Shown piece after piece: positions 32,030-43,142 of a DNA stretch of 64,000 bases (position 1 is the stretch's first letter; every line of letters begins with the position of its first letter). The stretch lies in assembly GCF_000143415.4 (NCBI RefSeq), contig NW_003314308.1, forward strand, positions 241,794 through 305,793, given 5' to 3'. Both the position numbers and the translations under genes were made by a program. Source of the stretch: Selaginella moellendorffii. Its lineage: Eukaryota; Streptophyta; Lycopodiopsida; Selaginellales; Selaginellaceae. The notes beneath the pieces are model-generated. The model did not search any database and was not told where the DNA came from. It saw nothing but the letters and a program-made list of their open reading frames with translations.

Positions 32030-33421
32030 ATGCCGAAGGATGTGAGCAATCGATCGTCACGAAAATCTCGCCCGCCACACTACCATCCTTACCAGAGCTC
32101 CTCTAAAGAGGGTGGCGACGAGGCTCTGGTCTCGAAAGAATGGGAGGACGCGACATGCCCGATTTGCATGGAGATCCCACACAACGCAGTGCTACTCCTT
32201 TGCAGCTCCCACGACAATGGATGCCGGCCTTACATGTGTGATACGAGCTATCGCCACTCGAATTGCCTGGACCAGTACAAGAAGCTCTCGGGAAGAGGCG
32301 GCGGGCAGTGTAGCAGCCGAGGCGAGGAGGTGATCCACGAGCCACTCTCGTCGGCCGCCGCTGGAGGATCGTCCAGCGCTAGAACTCGCGAGCGATCGGC
32401 CGTGAGGATGAGACCTCTCCGGGAGCTCTTGCTCATAGGTGACAGCAACAGTAGCAGCAGCTCTAGACGAGGTGGTGGAAACGGTGGTCGTGATGGGTCT
32501 GGGACTCCGGGGCGAGCTCTCAGAGGAGTTCCGGGTGTAGGGGTCGTAGAGGAGGAGCCCGAGGCGGAGGTGGCCGACTTCCAGGAGCAGTCCGAGGCGA
32601 GGGAAGCGTCCGAGGAGCAGCCGGAAGTAAGGAGCAGCTGCAGTGGAATGGGGGAGTCACTCGACTTGATGTGTCCTCTGTGTAGAGGCAAAGTTGTGGG
32701 GTGGAAGGTGGTGGAGCCGGCTCGGCGGCATCTAAACTGCAAGTCGAGGAACTGCGCACAGGAGTCGTGTGGATTCACCGGGAGCTACGACGAGCTGCGG
32801 AAGCACGCTCGGTGTGTGCACCCGTTTGCTCGGCCCTCGGACGTGGATCCGGCCCGGCAGAGGGACTGGAGGCACCTGGAACGCGAGCGGGACATAGGGG
32901 ACGTGTTGAGCACCATCCAGTCGGCCATGCCCGGAGCTCGGATCCTGGGTGACTACGTGATCGACGAGGACAACGATGACCAGGAAGATGAGGGTGATGA
33001 CAATGATTTTCCTGGCGACGATGGTAATTGGTGGACAGTCTTTTTGCTTTTTCAAGTGTTTGGTCCTGTAGCAGCGACTGGAGCGACTGCAGGTGGTAGT
33101 AGCATCCCAAGCAGGCTTAGAGGACTTTCGTCCAGGGTGGTGGCGGCGGCCGCGGCGTCGTCGGCTGCCCCGAGGGAAGCTTTGTGGGGGGAGGATATCC
33201 AGATGAACCGTGTTGTTGGCGGTGACGAGGGAAGAACAGGGACTGTGACTAGTTCTTCGTCTGGAAGCGGTGGTGGAGCTAGCTCGAACTCCACTGCTGC
33301 TGCTGCTGCTGGAGAGAATGGAGGAGAGATTGTTGGGCCTTCGACAACTCGGAGACGACGAACCAGGCACCACCATCAGCACCAGCAGCACCATCACCAG
33401 CGGCAGCAGCACCAGCAGTGA
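32030..33421 (+). CDS. DUF1644 zinc-finger-like protein
   Basis: Single-exon gene of about 463 aa. I start at MPKDVSNRSSRKSR (32030) because the family begins this way; the open frame extends 37 codons upstream without family resemblance. The N-terminal module has a RING-like cysteine pair and the DUF1644 signature (WEDATCPICMEIPHNAVLLL, CRPYMCDTSYRHSNCLDQYK). A low-complexity serine/acidic linker follows, then a second Cys/His module (MCPLCRGKVVGWKVVEPAR, ESCGFTGSYDELRKHAR, then HP), an acidic stretch and a hydrophobic WWTVFLLFQVFGP. The C-terminus is His/Gln-rich. Plant members are linked to stress and ABA responses. Whether it is a ubiquitin ligase is not known: the Cys pattern is only partly RING-like. 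Confidence 0.87.
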   Translation: MPKDVSNRSSRKSRPPHYHPYQSSSKEGGDEALVSKEWEDATCPICMEIPHNAVLLLCSSHDNGCRPYMCDTSYRHSNCLDQYKKLSGRGGGQCSSRGEEVIHEPLSSAAAGGSSSARTRERSAVRMRPLRELLLIGDSNSSSSSRRGGGNGGRDGSGTPGRALRGVPGVGVVEEEPEAEVADFQEQSEAREASEEQPEVRSSCSGMGESLDLMCPLCRGKVVGWKVVEPARRHLNCKSRNCAQESCGFTGSYDELRKHARCVHPFARPSDVDPARQRDWRHLERERDIGDVLSTIQSAMPGARILGDYVIDEDNDDQEDEGDDNDFPGDDGNWWTVFLLFQVFGPVAATGATAGGSSIPSRLRGLSSRVVAAAAASSAAPREALWGEDIQMNRVVGGDEGRTGTVTSSSSGSGGGASSNSTAAAAAGENGGEIVGPSTTRRRRTRHHHQHQQHHHQRQQHQQ

Positions 33422-34020
33422 AAAGTTCTTCGTCCGGAGGAGAGATTTGCTCGTGAAGTGATCGACATTTGCTCGACGTCGTAGCGAGATCGAATTCTCG
33501 AGGTTGAGAAGTGGTTTTCGCTGGAGAGATCGCTACTTTGCTCCAAATGCCGAGGAGGAAAAGATCGAGCTCGAAAGACTCTTAGAACAATGGAGACTCG
33601 CAGGCTCTAAAGTATGAATTTTTTTTCCTCGTGGTTAAAGTTATGTCGTTCTTTGGTCTCTTCCTGACCGTCGGATTCTCGGCTTGGGTATCCAACGGCC
33701 GGCGTTGAAATGTATGCCGTACACCTTTTTTTTTGGCCCAGGTAGGGTTAGGGTCCTGTGCTAGTGTTCTTGGCGGAGGAGAGGAGCAGTGGCGATGCGG
33801 CTCGCCCGGATTCGGGCACATTCCCTGCCGTAAGAAAGCATTTCCTTGCAGGAATGGTCCGCGTCGGGATGGCGGAGGAGGCGGGGCGATTCCGGCACAG
33901 GCTGCGGCATTCGGATTTCTACTGGAAGAAGCGCAAGGGAATCAGGCGTAGGGAGGGCTGGATCGGTGGCTGGAGCTGAGATTTGGGGGATAATGCAGGG
34001 GTAGAGGCGAGATTCTGGCT
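33422..34020. other. Intergenic region upstream of the receptor kinase gene
   Basis: It holds the DUF1644 3' region and the leader of the kinase gene. A double telo-box TAGGGTTAGGG lies at 33743-33753. No supported gene; short open frames here have no recognisable domain. Confidence 0.5.
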
Positions 34021-37000
34021 ATGTCGTGGTTCCTGTGGCTCCTGCTGCTGGCTGCCTCTCTCACTCCGTCCCTCGCACAGCTATCCGGCGACGGCATTGC
34101 GCTCCTGGCAGTAAAGAAGGCGCTTGACCCCTCGGACGCTCTCTCTGGGTGGAACGCGGGCAGCGTTGATCCGTGCTTGTGGGCGGGTGTTAGTTGCGCA
34201 CAGGATCGTAGAGTCACGTCTCTCAACTTGACAGGGGCCTTCTTGGGCACTTGTAGCAGCAGCCACAGCGACTCTTGGGAGAATGTCCAAACGCAGCAGC
34301 CGGGATCGTTGGCTTGTTTGCAAGGAGGGTCTTGCATCCTGGAAGGAGTTTTGGCACCGGAGATTGGCAACTTGTCCGAGTTGAGGAGTCTCGTCTTGGG
34401 GTATAACAGGTTCAGGGGTGGAATTCCCAGGGAGATTTCCAAGCTGCGCAAGCTCCAGGTGCTCAGCCTCCAGGAGAATTCCTTTTCGGGTGGGATACCG
34501 GCAGAGCTTGGAGCTCTTTCCAGCTTGGAGGTGTTGGATCTGGAAGGGAATTTGCTCGACGGCCCAATCCCGCCAGCCATCGCAAGCTGCCGCAGCTTGG
34601 TCCACATCAGCCTTGGTAGAAACAAGCTCTCTGGGGGGATTCCAGCGAGTTTGGGAGGACTGTCACGCTTGCGTCACCTTTCTTTGACGTCCAACCAGTT
34701 GAGCTCTGTCATTCCTCCGGGGCTACAGGGTCTTTGTGGAACATTGGAGTACTTGGACCTGGGAAGTAACTTTTTTATTCGCGGCATTCCACCTTGGCTG
34801 GGAAACTGCTCGAAGCTACAGGTTCTCGTCCTCGAATCGAACTATCTGCAAGGATTTATTCCTTCCGAGCTCGGCCGTCTGGGAATGCTTCAGGTGCTCG
34901 ATGTATCGATGAACAGGCTAACAGGTCAGGTTCCGGCAGCTTTAGGTGACTGCTTGGAGCTCTCCTTTCTGGTTTTGACACATCCGAGCTCGTGTGTTTC
35001 GCCCTTCAACTGTACTACTGGGGATGGTGTCCGGGGTGTTGACAAGGCAGAATTTAATCAGTTCGATGGTCCGCTTCCGAGCAGCATCTCGAAGTTGCCC
35101 AAGCTCCAAGTTCTCTGGGCACCTCATGCAGCGTTAACAGGAGGTATTCCCGACGGGTGGGGGGCCTGTGAGAGGCTGAGGAGCCTCAATCTTGCCGGTA
35201 ACTCGTTCACGGGTGACTTTCCTCAGGGCCTTGGAAAGTGCTCGTCACTCACGTACTTAGATCTCAGCTTGAACAGGCTAGAGGCTCAGTTACCACCACA
35301 GCTGCCAACTTCTTGTATGATCGTCTTCAACGTAAGCAGGAACAGCTTGTCCGGAGATGTTCTACCCCGAAGGAGCATCGAGTGCAATGACACGCAAGAG
35401 CCAGTGGTTTACCCTTCGTTTTGCTCGGGAAGACCGTTTTGCGGGAAACGGAGAAGCGAGACGTGTCTCAGCTCTGGGTTAATCGTTGTGCATGATATAA
35501 GCGGCAACAATTTCTCGGGTCCTGTTCCAGCACCTTTAATAGGCGACGAGCTGCTGGAACAAGAACCGGTATACGAGCTCCTCATGTCGGAGAATAGGCT
35601 GGCCGGCAACATCCCGTCCTCCTTTTTTGCCTTCTGTGGAAGGTTCAAGGCGTTCATGGCAAACTTGAGCGACAACCAGATTTCGGGCGAGCTGTCCGGC
35701 CAGGATATAGGAGGATGCAAATCCCTGGTACAGTTCAGTGCTTCGAACAATCTGATCGAGGAGGCTTTGCCGAAGGAGCTTGGGACTCTAGGCAACTTGA
35801 GCCTCTTGGATCTTTCGCGCAATCGGCTAAGCGGCAGCATTCCAGGTGAACTCGGCGAGCTCCAGATGCTGACGAGCCTTTTCCTCGCGAATAATTCTCT
35901 CGTGGGAGATATTCCGGAGAAGCTGGGCCAGGCGTCCTCTCTGAGCCTGCTCGACCTCTCCGGCAACACTTTGAACGGGACCATTCCTTCCTCCCTCGCC
36001 AACCTCAGTCACCTCGAGTACTTGCTACTGAACAACAACGACTTCTCCGGGACAATACCCCCGGTGCTCTCCGACATCACTTCCTTGGTGGCCGTCAACC
36101 TCGCCTTCAACAACTTCTCCGGCTCCGTTCCAAGCTCGGGAAGCTGGGTGGGGATGTGCGACAAGGAGCACTTCCAGGGAAATCCATATCTCAAGCCGTG
36201 CCCGACGTCGCTGGCTGCTTTCGGACCCGGATACATGGAGGAAAATCTTGACCCGGTCGCGGCTCCACAGGACCCTCCGGCCGGTGGCGGACTGAGCGTC
36301 GTTGTGATCGTGGCGATCACGTCAGGCTGCGCTGTTGCCGTGGTGCTGCTGGTTCTCGTACTCCTGGTCCAGTGCACGAAACAGCGAGTTCCCAGGCCAC
36401 CTGGAAACCGGGGTGGCAGGAAAGAGGTGGTCATTTTCACCAACATCGGTTTCCGGTTCACGTACGAGAACGTCGTCCGAGCGACTGGGAACTTTAGCGT
36501 GGACTACCTGATAGGAAACGGTGGCTTTGGAGCAACTTACAAGGCGGAGATGATGCCCGGCTTGGTGGTGGCCGTGAAGCGGCTCTCCATTGGGAGGTTC
36601 CAAGGCGTGCAGCAGTTCGACACGGAGATCCGGACGCTGGGGAGGATCCAGCACTCGAACCTGGTGAAGCTCATCGGCTACCACGCGAGCGAGGGGGAGA
36701 TGTTCCTCATCTACAACTACTTCCCGCGGGGCAACCTGGAGAGCTTCATCCACAACCGGAGCCGGGGGGAGATAAGCTGGGCGGTGGTGCACAGGATCGC
36801 GATGGGCATCGCAGAAGCGCTGGCCTACTTGCATGACGAGTGCCAGCCACGGGTGCTCCACCGGGACATCAAGCCGAGCAACATCCTCCTGGACAACAAC
36901 TTGACGGCGTTTTTGGCCGACTTTGGGCTGGCCCGGCTGCTCGGTGCGTCCGAGACGCACGCCACGACGGACGTGGCTGGGACCTTCGGCTACGTCGCGC

Positions 37001-37344
37001 CGGAGTATGCCATGACGTGCCGGGTGTCGGACAAGGCAGACGTTTACAGCTATGGAGTGGTGCTGCTGGAGCTGCTATCGGGGAAGAAGGCGCTGGATCC
37101 GGCCTTCTCGGACTATGGACACGGGTTTACCATCGTCGGGTGGGCGTGCTTGCTCATCGGACAGGGACGAGCTCACGAGGTGTTCATCGTGGAGCTGTGG
37201 GAGATGGGCCCCGAGGCGTTCCTCCTGGAGACGCTCAAGCTGGCGGTGATGTGCACGGTGGATTCGCTCACGGTCAGGCCAACCATGCGGCAAGTGGTGG
37301 ATCGTTTGAGACATATGGATCAATCGAGCCTCCCATTCTCGTGA
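34021..37344 (+). CDS. RPK2: LRR receptor-like kinase, RPK2/TOAD2-like
   Basis: Single-exon gene of 1107 aa. A signal peptide covers about residues 1-19 (MSWFLWLLLLAASLTPSLA). The LRRNT cap follows (LLAVKKALDPSDALSGWN, PCLWAGVSC), then about 20 leucine-rich repeats with an island-like break near the middle (Cys-rich CSGRPFCGKRRSETCLSSG). The membrane span is at about 757-780 (VVVIVAITSGCAVAVVLLVL). The kinase domain, from about 810, has GNGGFGATYKA, VAVKRL, HRDIKPSN at about 947, DFG at about 967 and APEYAMT; all catalytic residues are present and it is an RD kinase. RPK2 relatives act at the plasma membrane in meristem, anther and radial patterning, in part with CLE peptide signalling. The orthology is by overall resemblance. 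Confidence 0.93.
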   Translation: MSWFLWLLLLAASLTPSLAQLSGDGIALLAVKKALDPSDALSGWNAGSVDPCLWAGVSCAQDRRVTSLNLTGAFLGTCSSSHSDSWENVQTQQPGSLACLQGGSCILEGVLAPEIGNLSELRSLVLGYNRFRGGIPREISKLRKLQVLSLQENSFSGGIPAELGALSSLEVLDLEGNLLDGPIPPAIASCRSLVHISLGRNKLSGGIPASLGGLSRLRHLSLTSNQLSSVIPPGLQGLCGTLEYLDLGSNFFIRGIPPWLGNCSKLQVLVLESNYLQGFIPSELGRLGMLQVLDVSMNRLTGQVPAALGDCLELSFLVLTHPSSCVSPFNCTTGDGVRGVDKAEFNQFDGPLPSSISKLPKLQVLWAPHAALTGGIPDGWGACERLRSLNLAGNSFTGDFPQGLGKCSSLTYLDLSLNRLEAQLPPQLPTSCMIVFNVSRNSLSGDVLPRRSIECNDTQEPVVYPSFCSGRPFCGKRRSETCLSSGLIVVHDISGNNFSGPVPAPLIGDELLEQEPVYELLMSENRLAGNIPSSFFAFCGRFKAFMANLSDNQISGELSGQDIGGCKSLVQFSASNNLIEEALPKELGTLGNLSLLDLSRNRLSGSIPGELGELQMLTSLFLANNSLVGDIPEKLGQASSLSLLDLSGNTLNGTIPSSLANLSHLEYLLLNNNDFSGTIPPVLSDITSLVAVNLAFNNFSGSVPSSGSWVGMCDKEHFQGNPYLKPCPTSLAAFGPGYMEENLDPVAAPQDPPAGGGLSVVVIVAITSGCAVAVVLLVLVLLVQCTKQRVPRPPGNRGGRKEVVIFTNIGFRFTYENVVRATGNFSVDYLIGNGGFGATYKAEMMPGLVVAVKRLSIGRFQGVQQFDTEIRTLGRIQHSNLVKLIGYHASEGEMFLIYNYFPRGNLESFIHNRSRGEISWAVVHRIAMGIAEALAYLHDECQPRVLHRDIKPSNILLDNNLTAFLADFGLARLLGASETHATTDVAGTFGYVAPEYAMTCRVSDKADVYSYGVVLLELLSGKKALDPAFSDYGHGFTIVGWACLLIGQGRAHEVFIVELWEMGPEAFLLETLKLAVMCTVDSLTVRPTMRQVVDRLRHMDQSSLPFS

Positions 37345-38103
37345 CGCTACTACTCCATCCATCCCATTCCAGGTTCTCTCTTTTTTTCCTGTTTTTCTTT
37401 GTTTCTTTTTATTTTCTCTCTTTTTTCTCCTCGGACATTTTTTCTTTCTTGGTTATTCTTTTTCTTTTCTTTCTTTTCTGGTTATTCTTGTTTCTTCCTG
37501 GGGAGTGATGGAGGAGAGAGTGTCAAGCAAAACTTGCAGGAAGTTTGTCTATATATGATTTATAGAGCAGGGAAGGATTCCTTCTTGTGTTGTATATTGG
37601 AAATATAAAGAGGAAAACGCACCTCTTGAGTTTCTAAAAGCATAAGAGGCCGAGAGAAATTCTAAACAGATCAAAATTTCGTTTTTGGAAAAGTAAAACT
37701 CAATTATCGAAATCCCACTTACATAGGTGCCTTTATGCCTATATAAAGGGTATAAGTGAAATAGGAGGCTATAAGTGATAAATGTTCAATGTTATCTATA
37801 TTGTATATATCATTTGTATGAAAGAAAGACATTGAGATTGGTATACACAATTTGTATATTAAAGTTTTAATCTGTTGGTAGCTAACTATTACATTTTCTT
37901 TTATTATCATTTGACACAGGCATTGACCAGCAGTAATGTTGTCTAGAAGGCTCTAGAATATAATTTGTTTATAGTCCACTTGCCCTATCTGCATGGATGT
38001 AATGCATAATTCATTCTTTGGTCCCTTAGTCTTACTCGGAGTGTGGTTTGATCCCGCAATGGCTTATAACTCGGGCATTAATAGAGGATGTGGAAGACAT
38101 CCT
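37345..38103. other. Pyrimidine-rich 3' flank, then AT-rich DNA
   Basis: The first 160 bp after the kinase gene are long T/C runs. The rest is AT-rich with no recognised feature. Confidence 0.5.
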
Positions 38104-38445
38104 CTACTTGGCCCAAATTACATTTTTGACATCGCCTTTGCTCCCAGGGGTTGTGTGGCATCCATTTTCTACTTGCAACTTGTATGCTCCACAACAGTAG
38201 GTGGCTAGTGTTGTGCACACCCACGGTGCTATAGGTAACTGGGGAAATCCAGGTGGGCCAGTTGGATTTATCATCGTGCAGTAAATACCATAGCAGATGG
38301 CACCTATGGTCAGTGCTAGATCCATCCACCATCTGGTAGTCATCAGACGGGTCTGACTAGCTCCATGCGTCCTAGGTTGTGCCATATAGAATCGTCTATG
38401 GCACGAGTAGTTACTTGGTCTCTTCATAGCCAACCAAGAGCTCAA
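38104..38445 (-). other. Orphan 113-codon open frame in a GC-richer island
   Basis: I do not recognise this frame. It starts MSSWLAMKRPSNYSCHRRF and contains a hydrophobic, Trp/Cys/Pro-rich middle (WWMDLALTIGAICYGIYC, then PTGPPGFPQLP). It sits in an island of clearly higher GC (about 37990-38470) within AT-rich DNA, which suggests inserted or exonised material, perhaps a transposon fragment. No splice partners or family motif could be found by eye. It may well be non-coding. Confidence 0.25.
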
Positions 38446-39559
38446 GTCTAGAGAATCTTGGTGCTGGAAAGTGGATTATTGTCTTTGTTCAAATCCTCAA
38501 ACATATCGCCTTTTATACAACTATTAAGATCTTATTAAGCATAAGATTGAACCCATGAACTCAATAGAGAAGAGTCTTTGAAGGGTATCTAGATGATGTA
38601 TTTTATGATGGTTTTTAAGGATCTTTTCACTTGGCTGTATTAAGGTATATTTTAGAGTAATCCAGAACCAAGCTAAAGATAAAGAGACATACTTACTAGC
38701 TCTTAATTTATTGGTATGAATATACATGCATTTTTCTCATCAAGATTTTATTAAGGAAAGTATGAATTCTCTCTATTTCTTGGTGGTGTTGGTTCTCTCC
38801 GGTGCTTGGAGGAATTTCAGGAGTTAAACCTCAAGCTAGGACCTCATGCCTCCAGCTGGGCACTAATGAGTAGCACTCTGATGTAATAATAATAATTAGT
38901 TTTTATATTGTTTTAAATGTGGTTGCATACATATGAGGTTACATGCTAAATAATGCTAACTCCTTTATAGACTTGCATAGTATGAGTTGATATGGTTTAT
39001 AATGAGTTGAACTAAATGCATTATATAACTTATTTGCAAGCTTGTATTTAGAGAAGTTCAAAGTTTATGTGGTCAACACGGACAATTTTTACTTTTATTG
39101 AACTTGAATCCAATTAATCTTGTGTTTATAATAAACTTTTCTAAACACCTCCTAAAATATTCGTTTACCCTTGTGACGTGTCAAGTAATTCACCACCAAA
39201 CGCTTTACGTGGTGGTCCAAAGCGGCCAATAGGGCTGTTTTGCTTACTAAGCTGGACCGCTCTTGGAAGATTCGTGAAGGTAATAGCATCCGAGTGCCTT
39301 ACAATCTTCTCACAATCGTGACATTGAGCTTGCTCTGATACAATGACAAGATCATGAACTGAGGTGTATTGCAAAGATCTGCATGATGGGACAGTAAATC
39401 GTCTCTCCTCTATCCACGTCCACGCAACACAACAAAGGGGAGTCAGTGTGGGGAGAGATTTTCAGCCATTTGGAAGAAAGGAGATAGAGACCAACTGGGA
39501 AAGAGGAGTTCAAGAGGTTTGATAGAAATCCTATTCCTTTGGTCAAAGTAAAGATTGGG
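38446..39559. other. AT-rich intergenic DNA and CYP704 promoter
   Basis: 38446-39150 is AT-rich without recognisable genes. 39160-39559 is the upstream region of the P450 gene and has a CCAAT motif near 39224. The last roughly 50 bp before the ATG resemble the same region of the second P450 gene. Confidence 0.5.
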
Positions 39560-41438
39560 ATGGGTGTGGGAGCTTTGATTCTACTTGGTTTGCTCGCGTT
39601 TGTGTTGTGGTGCGGAATCCAGTGCATCCGGCAGATTGGAACTCCCGGGTTTAAGACTTGGCCCCTGTTCGGTGTCACTCTGGAGGTGGCCGCGAACTAT
39701 CACCGGCTTTACGACTGGCTCTCGTGGAATTTCCAGGTCAAGGAGACGATGACAATGTCCGCCACCATGCCCGGACGAAGCTTCCTCTTCACGGTGGATC
39801 CAGCAAACGTGGAGCACATCCTCAAGACCAACTTCGCCAATTATCCAAAGGTATAGAAGATCTTGTTTGAGATCGCTCTCTTCCGAGAAAACTCAGAAAT
39901 GAGGAGAATTTTCTTGATCTTCTTTTCTTTGTTCTTCACAGGGGGAGGATTTTCAAGAGATTTTCCAGCCCCTGCTCGGGAATGGGATCTTCAACTCAAA
40001 TGGAGAGGCGTGGAGATTCCAACGCAAGACTGCCAGCTTCGAGTTTGCGTCGCGGGTGTTGAGGGATGTGAGCTGCAGGGTTTTCAAAGATCACGCGCTC
40101 AAACTCGCCAGGATTGTCCATGGTAGTCAGGAATCGGGAGGATCTTTGGAAATGCAGGCAAGGATCAAAAGCTCTTCTTTTTTTATTGAGATCTTCTAGA
40201 AAATTTATCCAGGATTTATTCATGAGGATGACTCTGGACACAATTTGCTACCTCGGTTTCGGCCTCCATCTCGGCGTCCTCGCTCCAAATCTCCCCCGGA
40301 ACGACTTTGCCACGGCCTTCGATGCCTGCAACGCCATCATCTCCTACCGCTGTGCAGACCCTTTCTGGAAACTCAAGAGGTTCCTCCGGATTGGACTGGA
40401 GCGTAACCTCCAGCGCCATCTCCAAGTCGTGGATGATTTCACTCACAGCATCATACAGCAGAGGAGGCTCCAGCTCCAAGATCAGTACAAACACCACCAA
40501 CATGTAAGAGATACTCCATTCCACTTCCAAGGATCGCCAGTCACGCTCGTATTTATTCGATTCCTTCGTCTTTCTTTGCAGAGCAAACAAGATTTACTGT
40601 CGAGATTCATGCTGCTAGACGAGAGCTTCTCCGATGATCATCTCCGCGACGTGATCCTCAACTTCGTCATCGCCGGGAGGGACACCACCGCCAGCACTCT
40701 CTCGTATTTCACCTACATGATAGCCTCCCATCCGGATTGCGCCACCAAAATCTACCAGGAGCTCCACGAGTTTGAAGAACTCCAGCTCAGTGACAATTCC
40801 CATCGCCCAAGCAGCTTCGAGGACAAGATCCACGGATTTACCCAGCTGCTAACATACGAATCGCTGGCCAAGCTCGTCTATCTCCACGCCGCGCTCATGG
40901 AAACTCTCAGGCTCTTCCCTGCCGTACCTCTGGTGAATGAGAGAGAATCCCTTTGGATTCTCATTCGAAGCTTCTTGAACTAATGATTTTTCTTCCCAGA
41001 ACTTCAAACGAGCTGCCACGGATGATGTTCTTCCATCGGGTGCTGTGGTGAAAAGAGGATCCACGGTTTCATACGTGCCGTATTGCATGGCTCGTGTTGA
41101 ATCAATCTGGGGCTCCGATGCATCGCAGTTTCGTCCCGAGAGATGGCGCAGAGATGGAGCCTGGGATTTCAGCGTCTCTCCATTCAAGTTCACGGCATTC
41201 CAGGTACTCTATCGATCACGAGATTGAGGAGCGAGCGAGCAACATTTTCTTATTGCAGGCAGGGCCCCGCATTTGTTTGGGCAAAGACAGTGCCTTTTTG
41301 CAGATGAAGATCACAGCAGCACTCCTGTGCCGATTTTTCGAGTTTCAACTTGTTCCTGGGCAGATTCTGACGTACCGAGTCATGGCCACCATCTCCCTTG
41401 TGAATGGTGTCAAAGTCACCACCTCCAACTGCACCTGA
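39560..41438 (+). CDS. CYP704: Cytochrome P450, CYP704-like (clan 86), copy 1
   Basis: About 510 aa in six exons: 39560-39850, 39942-40157, 40213-40503, 40582-40932, 41000-41203 and 41259-41438. The second intron begins with GC (CAG|GCAAGG), a GC-AG intron. ATG 39560 opens with an N-terminal membrane anchor (MGVGALILLGLLAFVLWC). Motifs: I-helix AGRDTTAST, K-helix ETLR (AALMETLRLFPAVPL), PERW (FRPERW), and the heme loop AGPRICLGKDSA with the Cys ligand. Its last exon, RICLGKDSAFLQMKITAALL, is typical of CYP704. CYP704B enzymes hydroxylate long-chain fatty acids for sporopollenin in spore and pollen walls, but the substrate here is unknown. It faces a near-identical gene at 43143-44957. Confidence 0.92.
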
Positions 41439-43142
41439 GAATAAGAGAATTGGAATTTTTGGGTCCTTATATAGAATAAGGAAAAAAACTGTCCATTTTC
41501 TCTGTCTCATAAGATCAATTGAAAGTTAGTACTTTCTTTGTTGTTAGTTCTTTTCCAGAACGGCTAGAAGGGTAGCTCAAAGTCTGGCAAGAATGCAATG
41601 GTCAGGTGGTTTCAAGTCAAGTAAAAGTCTACTACGTTTGCTATTTGTGAATATGTGATTGCACATGAGTGGATTTTTTATTTACACATGTGCAGATATA
41701 TTATTTTGTTTTCAATTGCACACAAGATTATAATGTACATAATCACATTTTGATTGTAATTAAGATATGATTATAATATTTTTATGGGACATGTCAGACA
41801 CCTATAAGAAATAAATCTATGCAATTTTCACATGATGTGTTCACAAAAGCAAGATGCTCACCTAGATTGAAACTAACATTTTCACAAGCTTTTTCTGGTC
41901 ACTATGTCAAACTTGCAAGGAAAAAATGAGCTCTTATATTCCCCAACCTTAGAGTGAAAGATTAAAAATGTTGCAGCAAATATCATTATACTATATCCTT
42001 CTTACGGGTTGTAAATCAGAATCATTATACTATATCCTCCCTATGGGTTGTAAATCAGAGGTACTTAAGGACCATTGGTATGTGGTTAACAATCCATGAA
42101 GATTTGCATCACATTATCATAACACTTTGTTTGAAAATGAATGAGATAAAAATCTAAAATATATCACATCCCAAAAAGACTGCTAACATCTAAGGATTCC
42201 ACATAGCTTTTAGATAAAGTGTGTGTATGGGACAAGCACTCACCTTTATATTTGGAAGATGTACAATTTGGAGAACAATGACAACCTTGCAAAAAACCAA
42301 GAGCCTCTTATTGGGTCAGCATGACTCATTAGTATATCTTGAGCAATCCACAAAAAGTTTAGATGCTAGTATATAACCCACAAGACAGCAAATATGATGT
42401 AGAATGGTGACACAAACATTGAGAGTATTGAGACACTACCAAGCTCGTGAAGAAGCTGGTAAAGAAGTACCATGCTTTCTTAGTTTAGGAGGCAGTGATC
42501 AAGCAAATCCCTTGGCTGGTTGGCTTGGCCTTGAACAAGGCAGCAAGTTCCCCACTCTTCTGTTGCACCAAGAGAGTTTGAAAAGTAAATTGAAGGTCAA
42601 TGTTCAACTCAATGCTAACTTCTTCATCTTGCTACTCAAGAAGACCTGGCAGAACATAAAGGTAGCATTCTCTCAAGGTATGCAATGCAGTCCATCTCCT
42701 CAAGTTTGTTAATTTTTAAACGGCAATGATGTTGAGTGACCATTCTTTCCAAAAAAAACTCTCAAACGTGTGCAGAAAGTGTTGTTAATTCAACTTGTGT
42801 GCAAAAATGTTGTTAAATCAAAGATTAAACCCTGTTGATGTAAATTGAGCTAATATGGATTCACACAACACTCAGAAAATGCATATGTGGCACTAACATG
42901 GATTTTGCATAAGCTAGCAATTGAAGAATTTATATATGATATACATGCCTATGATTTGAAAAAAAAAAAGTTGCCCACTCCCCTTCTTGGGAGGTGCATA
43001 AAACTGCCATGGATGCTTATTTAAATGAACATATATTATATTAGAAAAAAATCTTCACCTTATTTACTAAAAATAATTACCTAGAGCTTAACAATTCTAA
43101 CTTAACCAACATCTTTTCACAGATGACTTTATTCTTCTAATT
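41439..43142. other. AT-rich spacer between the convergent P450 genes
   Basis: No supported gene. It contains a 39-bp tandem duplication at 41982-42020 and 42021-42059 (CATTATACTATATCC, then GGGTTGTAAATCAGA). A 102-codon frame at 42404-42712 (MVTQTLRVLRHYQAREEAGK) has no recognised family and is probably chance. Confidence 0.55.

Noticed and set aside
42404-42712. 102-codon frame between the P450 genes
   Set aside because: No recognisable family and no supporting signals in AT-rich DNA.
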